Program-made: the position numbers and the translations under genes | Origin: Pradoshia sp. D12 | Lineage (GTDB): Bacteria > Bacillota > Bacilli > Bacillales > Pradoshiaceae | Assembly: GCF_008935075.1 (NCBI RefSeq) | Contig: NZ_CP044545.1 | Span: 3,103,587 to 3,167,586 of the forward strand | Direction of reading: 5' to 3' | DNA: 64,000 nt | Shown: positions 24,197 through 32,212 of the stretch, piece by piece | Layout: the number at the start of each line of letters is the position of its first letter | How positions within the stretch are numbered: the first letter of the stretch is position 1 | The notes under the pieces: generated by a model | Seen by the model: only the letters and a program-made list of their open reading frames with translations | Told to the model about the DNA's origin: nothing | The model's database searches: none

Positions 24197-26992
24197 TTAC
24201 TCTATTGTTAGCCAATGAATAGCCACTTCATCTTTAAATAAGAGATAGATATCTTCTACCTTGTCCTCTTCGATGTCCATGAATGATTTTTCCACTGTAG
24301 TCCAAGCTTGATACCCACCTGTACTTGGAGCTTGAAGGGTACATAAAAGCTTTCCATTCGGCTTACATGTCCTCACTTCAATATCGGTTTGCTTTCCGCC
24401 ATTGGCCAAACGTATTTTCATCATTCTGTTATTTGCTTTTATTTTAACGTCTTTATACATAATCCAACCACTAGAGCCAATACTTTGAATTGCATGCCGT
24501 CCTTCTAAGCACTCAACCATTTTGACTGAGTAATAATCATCATAATGAACAGAGTTTACTTTGCCCTTCAATGTTCTTTCTGTACGGGTTTCTCCTGTTA
24601 TTTCAACTGTTTTTTCCAACTGAATAGCTTTGGATGAACTGCCCAGCATGACTGTATATGTTCCATCCTCCAATAGAAAACGTTCTTCTGCCACATCCCA
24701 GTATGCCAGATCCTTTACCTCTATTGATAAGATTATTTTTTTAGTCTCTCCGCCTTTAATATGCACCCGTTCAAAGTCCCTTAACGTTTTAATAGGCCGA
24801 ATTACTTTAGACTGATTACACCGCACATACAACTGGACCACTTCATCACCATCCAGATCACTTCTATTGCTGATCTCTGCTGTCACATGTAAAACTTCTT
24901 CTTTCGTTACACTTTCTTTCGATAGTTCCAAATTTTTATATTCGAACTGTGAATAAGATAATCCATGTCCAAAAGGGTACAATACTTCCCCATCAAAATA
25001 CTGATAGGTACGCTTTCCTTTTATGATGTCATAATCCATAATTTCAGGCAGCTGATTGACAGATTGATACCATGTCATTGGTAAACGTCCCGCTGGATTA
25101 TAATCCCCAAACAACACATCAGCTATTGCACGGCCTAGTTCCGGTCCTGCATGAGATGTATATATAATGGCAGGAACATGTGCATTAACCCAGTTAACAG
25201 CATAAGGATAGCTTCCAACAATAACAACGACAGTATTGGAATTAACCTTAAGTACTTCTTGGATGAGCCTTTCCTGAGCAGGCGGCAATGTCAAATCCGG
25301 ACGATCAATGCATTCCTTTCCATTTATAAAAGGATTATTACCAGCAAAAATGATAGCTGTATCTGCTTTGCTTGCCTCTTCCACAGCTTTTTGGATACCA
25401 TCCTCGGTTATGTTATAGGAGAACAATGCGGCAGGCATACCTTCGGCCTGAATAATGGATCCATCATCAGACAATTGGATAGGCTGCTTATCCCAGGAAA
25501 GAATCTCCATGCTTTCTTCCTTTTGAGAAAAAGTAAATACTTCTTTTACAAACCACCCTTTTGCTTCATCAGCGGTAGCCTTTAAATGAAGATCGTCATC
25601 TACGGTAATGAATTTGCCATTTTTCTCAGAGCGAAGCGTCTCACTCCCCCATCCCCAGTCCGTATGAATCAATACATCTCCTTCATTCTCACTTGCAAGC
25701 AAGAAGCCGGTATCAGGGTTAACCCCTATCGATTTTCCGCTTTCCGTAATACTGAGCCTTATGCGATTGCTTCCATCAGCGTAGGGAATTGTTTCACCGA
25801 TTTTTCCCTTGATACCTTTAAGCGGTGTGATTGAATAAGGTGGTGTACCGCTGTACCAATCGGTTAACACTTCATCTGCCAAAGGACCGATTACGGCAAC
25901 CTTTTTATTTTTCAATGGAAGGATTCCATTATTTTTAAGCAATACAATAGATTCCCGGGCAGCCTTCAAAGATAGCTCATAATGCTCCTTACTGGCTAAT
26001 TTTTCTGCAGAAACATATGAATAAGGATTCTCCCCATCAGAATCAAACTCACCAAGACGAAATCTCACCCTAAAGGTGTTGCAAAGAGCCTTATCCAAAT
26101 CTTCTTCCAATAGATATTCCTGTTCCAAAGCATCACGGATGGCTCGTACCGTTATGTCCTTATCATCTGTGATATTGTCAATTCCATTTTTAATGGAGTA
26201 TGCAACCGCCTTTGAATAGGATTCAACATAGTGATGCTCATTAACTGAACCAAGTACATCTCCAGCATCACTTACAACAAAGCCATCCATTCCCCATTCC
26301 TTTTTTATAATCTCGTTAACATCAGGATTCATATTACATAAAGTTCCATTAACAGCATTATAGGCAGTCATGATCGATTGTGCTTTTCCTTCTTTAATTT
26401 GCCTTTCAAAAGCTTTCAGATAATATTCATTTAAATTACGGGGATCGAGACTGACTGAGCACTCTCCACGGTTAACCTCGTTATTATTTCCCAGAAAATG
26501 CTTTAATGTAGCGGCTGTCTTCAAATAAAATGGATGTTCCCCCTGCATACCCTTGATTAATTCTGTTGTCAGTTTACCAGTTAAGCAAGGATCTTCCCCA
26601 TAGGCCTCTTCGGTTCTACCCCATCTTGGATCCCTTTCCATATCAACCGTTGGAGACCAAATTGTTAATCCATTATGTTCTGGATCCTTTTGATAAAAAA
26701 TTCTCGCCTCATCTCCAATGACAGAGCCAATTTCCTTCATTAGATTTACATTCCATGTACAGGCCAAGCCGATATTTTGCGGGAACACGGTAGCTTCCCC
26801 CAGCCAAGCAATACCATGAGCTCCTTCTGTTCCATGCTTATATTTTTTTATTCCCAATCTCGGAACAGCATCTTGGTACTGACACATTTGATTAATTTTT
26901 TCTTCCAATGTCAGCTGAGACACCAGATCTTTCACCCTGTCCTCTAGTAAAGCTTTTATATTCTGAAAGAGATATGTATATTCCGTCTTCAT
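24197..26992 (-). CDS. GH3 beta-glucosidase/beta-xylosidase with CBM6-like C-terminal domain
   Basis: The 931-residue enzyme hydrolyses beta-linked glucose or xylose from non-reducing ends. The GH3 barrel has WSPTVDMERDPRWGR, KHFLGNNNE and the nucleophile segment DGFVVSDAGDV. The GH3 C domain (HAGPELGRAIADVLFGDYNPAGRLPMTW) and a fibronectin-III-like segment follow. A stretch near 435-475 (ETLRSEKNGKFITVDDD..LKATADEA) looks like an inserted beta-trefoil. The last 130 residues (GWIMYKDVKI..STGGYQAWTTVEKS..IYLLFK) read as CBM6. No signal peptide, so cytoplasmic. ATG at 26992 follows GGAG; an upstream TTG at 27004 lacks a site. Confidence 0.9.
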   Translation of the reverse strand: MKTEYTYLFQNIKALLEDRVKDLVSQLTLEEKINQMCQYQDAVPRLGIKKYKHGTEGAHGIAWLGEATVFPQNIGLACTWNVNLMKEIGSVIGDEARIFYQKDPEHNGLTIWSPTVDMERDPRWGRTEEAYGEDPCLTGKLTTELIKGMQGEHPFYLKTAATLKHFLGNNNEVNRGECSVSLDPRNLNEYYLKAFERQIKEGKAQSIMTAYNAVNGTLCNMNPDVNEIIKKEWGMDGFVVSDAGDVLGSVNEHHYVESYSKAVAYSIKNGIDNITDDKDITVRAIRDALEQEYLLEEDLDKALCNTFRVRFRLGEFDSDGENPYSYVSAEKLASKEHYELSLKAARESIVLLKNNGILPLKNKKVAVIGPLADEVLTDWYSGTPPYSITPLKGIKGKIGETIPYADGSNRIRLSITESGKSIGVNPDTGFLLASENEGDVLIHTDWGWGSETLRSEKNGKFITVDDDLHLKATADEAKGWFVKEVFTFSQKEESMEILSWDKQPIQLSDDGSIIQAEGMPAALFSYNITEDGIQKAVEEASKADTAIIFAGNNPFINGKECIDRPDLTLPPAQERLIQEVLKVNSNTVVVIVGSYPYAVNWVNAHVPAIIYTSHAGPELGRAIADVLFGDYNPAGRLPMTWYQSVNQLPEIMDYDIIKGKRTYQYFDGEVLYPFGHGLSYSQFEYKNLELSKESVTKEEVLHVTAEISNRSDLDGDEVVQLYVRCNQSKVIRPIKTLRDFERVHIKGGETKKIILSIEVKDLAYWDVAEERFLLEDGTYTVMLGSSSKAIQLEKTVEITGETRTERTLKGKVNSVHYDDYYSVKMVECLEGRHAIQSIGSSGWIMYKDVKIKANNRMMKIRLANGGKQTDIEVRTCKPNGKLLCTLQAPSTGGYQAWTTVEKSFMDIEEDKVEDIYLLFKDEVAIHWLTIE

Positions 26993-27055
26993 CTTCAACT
27001 CCAACTCCCATCAACAGATTCTTTTTCTACGCAAAAACAAATAATAGCCTTTCAT

Positions 27056-27781
27056 TTAGGTTGTTTTTTCTTCTATTGTGTCTAAGCCACTATCTCTAGT
27101 TTGATTTTGATAGTGTATGGTTTTCTCAATAATCCGATAGAAAAAGCTAAAGGATAAAAACGCCAATATCGTTCCGGTAAAGAATGGCCATAAAAACGTA
27201 AAACCAATGCTAATATAAATTAATATCGCAGTGACCATGACTACCCCAAGGGTTGAAATCGGTCGTCCAACGGACATGATGAAAGAATTTTTGATAGATT
27301 GTAAGAGCCGATCGTGAATATGAACGGTATAGCAGCAAAAATATAAAGTCCATGTTAGGAGAATCATCGTAAAAAAAGCATAGAGAACAAGAAATATAAC
27401 GGACTGTTGACTGACAAAACTAATATAATTCATAATCCAGCCAGCCCACATAAGGGTAAACACGATTCCCCCTATGAAACTCCTGAAATAGTTTTCCTTA
27501 TAATAACGAAGAAAGGAAGTGGCAATCGGAATATCGCTTTCTCCCATCACCCATTTCCGTACAACTCCAAACAAAGCGACAGTGGAAGGGAAAGAGAAAA
27601 TTGGCACTAACCCCATGATTAAAAGAAGAATATACGTGATATTTAAATGTTCAGCATTCAATAAGCTTAAACAAAAATATAAAACAGGAAGATTTAAGAA
27701 AATCCATATGATATTTGACCAAGCCAGTCTGACAACCCATAAGCATACTCGATATGTCCCACCCAAAACTCCTGAATTCAT
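27056..27781 (-). CDS. DUF624 membrane protein (YesL-type)
   Basis: The 241-residue protein has about five hydrophobic segments and an N-terminal VCLWVVRLAWSNIIWIFLNLPVL typical of the YesL/DUF624 family. These proteins occur with YesMN-type regulators and LplB-type transporters in polysaccharide loci; their role is unknown. It lies between GH95 and GH3, 13 bp after the GH95 stop, so it belongs to the glycosidase transcript. GGAGGG precedes the ATG. Confidence 0.87.
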   Translation of the reverse strand: MNSGVLGGTYRVCLWVVRLAWSNIIWIFLNLPVLYFCLSLLNAEHLNITYILLLIMGLVPIFSFPSTVALFGVVRKWVMGESDIPIATSFLRYYKENYFRSFIGGIVFTLMWAGWIMNYISFVSQQSVIFLVLYAFFTMILLTWTLYFCCYTVHIHDRLLQSIKNSFIMSVGRPISTLGVVMVTAILIYISIGFTFLWPFFTGTILAFLSFSFFYRIIEKTIHYQNQTRDSGLDTIEEKTT

Positions 27782-27794
27782 TACCCGTCCCTCC

Positions 27795-30128
27795 TTATTC
27801 CTTTTGTTTAAATGTAAGTGTAGTATTTTCTCCTGCTTTTAAATTTATTTTCCATGTATCTCTTTGATTATTGTTTAAAAACCAATTTCCTTTTTCTTCT
27901 TCAATTGAAAGAGAGATTTCCTGATTTATATCTGAAAGTAAGGTACAGGAAAGAATTCCTTCTTCCAAATCCCACTCCATAGTCGATATCTTCATTCGTT
28001 TACGACATAAAATGCCCTCGACTGCTCCCTTTGTTAAGTTCTTAGGGATAGCTGGCAGCAATTCAAGTTTCCCAGGCAATGAAAAAACCAGGAGATTTAC
28101 CAGAAGCTCAGGAATACATCCATTTGCATCAACATTAAACACATTAAAATGGTCATAATGAGCTGTCATTAAACTAGGATAGATAGCTCCGCCAGCTGCC
28201 ATCATCCGGATAATATCAATCACAACATCTCCCATTCCTAATCTGGCAGCCGATAATCCTGCATGCATACGGCCATGAGACGAGGTATCGGTGTCAGGGT
28301 TATATAGCCAATGTTCCATTTTTAGCTCCAATGCCCGTTTGGATGCCTCCCAAAGTTCAGGAGTCTCGGTATCGGAAAATTCATAGCTTTGAAAAAGCGG
28401 ATATAGGTGAGAAAAATGCCGATGGTTATAGTTATCATCATGATCCCATACAGCCCACTCCTTCAATGCCCCATCCTCATTAATCAGGTACGGCGGCATT
28501 TTTTCTATCATTTGCTGCCAATGATGTATAGATTCTTGATAAATTCCAAGCTCCCTGCAAGCCTCGATTGTATGATTTAAAACCTCTTTCGCTACGGCAA
28601 TATCCTGAGTACTATTAAACGCGATTCCATTTTCAGCGGAATAAGAGGGATTAAAGACATATATTCCTTCTTCCTCATATAAAAAGTCCTCATAAAAGGC
28701 TATGATTTCTAACATAAACGGTAATGCATGTTCTCGTAGGAACTGCTGATTTCCAGTATACAAATAATAGTCATACAGCCAATGAGCAAGCCATCCTCCC
28801 CCGCACGTCCAAAAAGCGCCAAAAAACGTATCGCATTCTCGATCTCCCCAGGAAGATTCTCCCCAGTGCAAATGCCTTCCATGGCTTGAAGCCCGAACAC
28901 CTGAGAGAATGCCTCTACATCCAAAGAGCATCCTGGCATTATAACGAAAATCTTCCATATAAGAATCGAGCAGGGCTGTATATGGGTGAATGCCTTCAAG
29001 CATATTACAGCTAAAAACAGAAGCCATGGCCAATTGCAAATTAGTATCTAACGTATAATCAGATGACCAGGAAGGCTCCCATGTTCCCGTCCATATCCCC
29101 TGAAGATTTGGCGGACGTACACCGGCACTGCAGATAAACATATATCTTCCTGCATCAAATAATCTCTCTAATAATGCCGGTGGTACACTGGAAGTTTCCT
29201 TAACATCCGCCAGTAGTTGATCGGTACTCCAGCCTCTTTTTTCTCCGCCATTTAAATTTAAGGAGACACGGTTAAAGACTTCTGAGTGTTTTACTTGATG
29301 GGAATCGAATAATGCTTCATATGTATCGGAAAAACCGCAAAATAAGGACGATACCTCTCTCACCATATCTTCATTGTGTTCGGCGAATGGAATAATTTTC
29401 ATTAATATCAGTAACTTACTGGCATTCCTTGCTTCAATTGAAGTAGGCGTGCACTGTATCGTTCCATCACAATTTTTTATGTGCACAAAGGTATAGTATC
29501 CGCCTTTTCCATGTACGTAATCATGAGTTCCAACTAACACGTCATTAGGGAGGCATTCATATCTAGACTTTATTAAAGGATGATTGTTTTCATCTATGGT
29601 TAAACAAGTTAACGGCAGATGTTCATCCATTTTAATACTTAATGCTATAAGCTGATCGGTTCTTGAGGAAAAAAGGCGGCGCTGAAACCTATTTCCATCA
29701 TTCTCCCATGAAGAACCAATCTCTCCCTTTTCAAAATCTGTATAACGGCAGTATTCACGCAATCCTTCCGTTTGGCTTTGTTCAATATTTAGAAAGAATC
29801 CAGGATGGAATGGGTCTGTGTCCACGATTGTATGTCCCAGTTCTTCCCCTTTTTCAATAAAGAATTGATGGGATGCTCTATAACCATCACTCTTGCTGAT
29901 TCTTCTCACATCTTCTAAATAAAAGGACATATCTGGCATGGTCTGTGGCGAGCCGGTTGGAAGAAATAATTCCGCATGGTTCACAATAATCGTTTCCTTG
30001 TGTGGCTGCCCAAAATGTATGGCTCCTAGCTCTCCATTTCCACATACATTCGCAAATTCCCACTTATCAGCAGGCTTATCGCTATATGTCCAATGCCTGC
30101 TGAAGCCTCTCAATGGTTCACTTCCCAC
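27795..30128 (-). CDS. GH95-family glycoside hydrolase (alpha-L-fucosidase-like), divergent
   Basis: The 777-residue protein has the family's N-terminal beta domain (NGELGAIHFGQPHKETIIVNH) and an (alpha/alpha)6 barrel with NLQGIWTGTWEPSWSSDYTLD, FNPSYSAENG and VFNVDANGCIPELLVNLL. GH95 enzymes release alpha-L-fucose or alpha-L-galactose by inversion. The first of the two catalytic-loop asparagines that I recall for the bifidobacterial enzyme appears to be Asp here, while the second Asn and the later Asp remain, so activity may differ. It starts with GTG 7 nt after GGGGTG. No signal peptide is seen. Confidence 0.82.
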   Translation of the reverse strand: MGSEPLRGFSRHWTYSDKPADKWEFANVCGNGELGAIHFGQPHKETIIVNHAELFLPTGSPQTMPDMSFYLEDVRRISKSDGYRASHQFFIEKGEELGHTIVDTDPFHPGFFLNIEQSQTEGLREYCRYTDFEKGEIGSSWENDGNRFQRRLFSSRTDQLIALSIKMDEHLPLTCLTIDENNHPLIKSRYECLPNDVLVGTHDYVHGKGGYYTFVHIKNCDGTIQCTPTSIEARNASKLLILMKIIPFAEHNEDMVREVSSLFCGFSDTYEALFDSHQVKHSEVFNRVSLNLNGGEKRGWSTDQLLADVKETSSVPPALLERLFDAGRYMFICSAGVRPPNLQGIWTGTWEPSWSSDYTLDTNLQLAMASVFSCNMLEGIHPYTALLDSYMEDFRYNARMLFGCRGILSGVRASSHGRHLHWGESSWGDRECDTFFGAFWTCGGGWLAHWLYDYYLYTGNQQFLREHALPFMLEIIAFYEDFLYEEEGIYVFNPSYSAENGIAFNSTQDIAVAKEVLNHTIEACRELGIYQESIHHWQQMIEKMPPYLINEDGALKEWAVWDHDDNYNHRHFSHLYPLFQSYEFSDTETPELWEASKRALELKMEHWLYNPDTDTSSHGRMHAGLSAARLGMGDVVIDIIRMMAAGGAIYPSLMTAHYDHFNVFNVDANGCIPELLVNLLVFSLPGKLELLPAIPKNLTKGAVEGILCRKRMKISTMEWDLEEGILSCTLLSDINQEISLSIEEEKGNWFLNNNQRDTWKINLKAGENTTLTFKQKE

Positions 30129-30154
30129 TTTCCTTCACCCCATTCTTACTAAGA

Positions 30155-30176
30155 AGAGGACAGCTTCCTGTCCTCT
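30155..30176 (-). repeat. 9-bp hairpin between GH42 and GH95 genes
   Basis: AGAGGACAG (30155-30163) and CTGTCCTCT (30168-30176) with a 4-nt loop. There is only a weak U-run on minus. It resembles the intra-operon hairpin at 16822-16853 and may shape transcript stability. Confidence 0.6.
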
Positions 30177-30181
30177 CTCCA

Positions 30182-32212
30182 TTAAATCTTAGATAAAATA
30201 ACAACATCTCTGCCTGAGATTGCTATTGAACCGGAGTATTCCCGTTGATGAATCAAATCAAAATAGGAGTCATCCACCTGAATCATTTCCTCATTTTCAT
30301 TATGGTTCAATATAAAAATGATCTCTTCACCATTCTTTTCGCGTTTTGATACTTCAACTCCTTTTGGAGCAGTAAGCACCGGCTTCACATTTCGCTCTCT
30401 GCATACATTTGCCAGGAAATCACGAAGAAACTCAGGATCCACACTGGATGCAATATAGTAGGCATACCCATTACCATATTGATTCCGAGTAACTGCTGGC
30501 ATTCCTTTATAAAAATCTTCACCATAGAAAGCTAATGCCTCAGCCCCTTCAAGGTGGAGAAGATCACAAAGCAATGAACATGAATAGGATGGCTGGTATA
30601 TATCTTTTTGAGAGGAAGCCATTAAAATATGATTCGTTTTTCCAGGCGGCAAAGCATCAATTTCTTCCACCCAAATCCCAAGTAAATGACGCAAATGGCC
30701 TGGATATCCTCCTCCTATGACTAAATCATGTTCATCGACTATGCCGCTGAAAAAAGTAGTGATAAAGGAACCCCCATTTTCAGTAAACGCTTCCGCTTTC
30801 TCTTTAAAACCAGCCTTGGTCATATAGAGAACGGGCGCAATGACAACCTCATACGAGTTAAAATCATCATTCTCAGCTATGATATCAACCTGAATATTTT
30901 GCTCAAATAACGCATGATAAAATTTCCATACCTCTTGTTCATAATTCAAATCTCTGCTTGGACCACTTGAAAGTTCCACGGCCCACCAGTTATCCCAGTC
31001 AAAAACAATCGCGACTTTCGCTTTCACTCTTGAATCGATAATTGTATCCCCAAGTGCAGTCAATTCTTTCCCCAGCTCAGCGCACTCTTTAAATACACGT
31101 GTATGTTCGTGTCCGGCATGATCAATTACGGCTCCATGGAATTTTTCACAGGCGCCAATAGAGCGACGAATTTGGAAAAACATCACACTATCTGCTCCAT
31201 GAGCGACAGCCTGAAGACTTTGCAGGCGCATGACACCAGGCCGCTTTAGCGCATTATATGGCTGCCAATTTGTTACACTCGGTGTTTGTTCCATTAACAT
31301 GAACGGTTCTCCTTGCTTCAACCCTCGCATTAAATCATTCCGCATTGCTTCCTTACTTACCGGAGATCCTACCTCAGGATAATTATCCCACGAGATAATA
31401 TCCATATAGTTCGCCCACTTTTGATAATCTAACGGCTTGTATGTTCCCATTAAATTAGTGGTTACCTTTATATCAGGAGTGTATTTTTTGATAATGTCAT
31501 ATTCCAATTTATAGCATTCCAGCATACTATCAGAGTTAAAACGGCGATAATCGAGTGAAATCCCCTGAAAGGCTGTGTAATCTGAGTTTCCTAAATGCTC
31601 ACTTAAATTATTTGGCAGGACAATTTCATCCCAGTCATAGAATGTATGTCCCCAAAATCGTGTATTCCAGACCCGATTTAATTCATTCAACGTGTTATAT
31701 TTTCTTCTCAGCCAAACTCGAAATGCCTTTTCACAGTTTTCACAATAACAATCCCCTCCATATTCATTAGAGACATGCCATAGTGTGAGAGCAGGATGGT
31801 TTTGATAACGCTTAGCAATTTCCTCTACTAGTCTTGCTGAAAAGTGGCGGTAGGAAGAACTGTTCGGACAAGAATTATGGCGTAATCCAAATTTTCGTTT
31901 TCTGCCATCAAAATCCACACGTAACAAATCATTATACTTCCTGGCCATCCAAGCTGGATGAACAGCCGTACTTGTTGCTAAACATGCATAAATCTTATTT
32001 TCTGCCAACAAATCCATCACTCTATCAAGCAATGAGAAATCGTATTCATCCTCTTTAGGCTGCAGCATAGCCCAGGCAAATACATTAATTGTCATGATGT
32101 CTATATCTGCGAGTCTTGTAATCCGCATATCCTCCTGCCAAATCTCTTCAGGCCATTGTTCAGGATTATAATCTCCGCCATAAACAATTTTTTTAATTTG
32201 TTGGTGAATCAT
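30182..32212 (-). CDS. GH42 beta-galactosidase
   Basis: The 676-residue enzyme has the GH42 N-terminal barrel starting YGGDYNPEQWPEEIW, the acid/base Glu in LWHVSNEYGG near residue 149, the zinc-site cysteines CYCENCEKAF, and the nucleophile Glu in MLMEQTPSVTNWQ near residue 311. A flavodoxin-like trimerisation domain and a small C-terminal beta domain follow. It cleaves terminal beta-galactose; alpha-L-arabinopyranosidase activity is a known alternative in the family. It overlaps the GH31 gene by 4 bp (ATGA), so synthesis is coupled. It is cytoplasmic by lack of signal peptide. Confidence 0.93.
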   Translation of the reverse strand: MIHQQIKKIVYGGDYNPEQWPEEIWQEDMRITRLADIDIMTINVFAWAMLQPKEDEYDFSLLDRVMDLLAENKIYACLATSTAVHPAWMARKYNDLLRVDFDGRKRKFGLRHNSCPNSSSYRHFSARLVEEIAKRYQNHPALTLWHVSNEYGGDCYCENCEKAFRVWLRRKYNTLNELNRVWNTRFWGHTFYDWDEIVLPNNLSEHLGNSDYTAFQGISLDYRRFNSDSMLECYKLEYDIIKKYTPDIKVTTNLMGTYKPLDYQKWANYMDIISWDNYPEVGSPVSKEAMRNDLMRGLKQGEPFMLMEQTPSVTNWQPYNALKRPGVMRLQSLQAVAHGADSVMFFQIRRSIGACEKFHGAVIDHAGHEHTRVFKECAELGKELTALGDTIIDSRVKAKVAIVFDWDNWWAVELSSGPSRDLNYEQEVWKFYHALFEQNIQVDIIAENDDFNSYEVVIAPVLYMTKAGFKEKAEAFTENGGSFITTFFSGIVDEHDLVIGGGYPGHLRHLLGIWVEEIDALPPGKTNHILMASSQKDIYQPSYSCSLLCDLLHLEGAEALAFYGEDFYKGMPAVTRNQYGNGYAYYIASSVDPEFLRDFLANVCRERNVKPVLTAPKGVEVSKREKNGEEIIFILNHNENEEMIQVDDSYFDLIHQREYSGSIAISGRDVVILSKI

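Noticed and set aside
27056-27781. DUF624 protein as a possible third permease component
   Set aside because: It lacks the EAA loop of ABC permeases and matches the YesL family instead.
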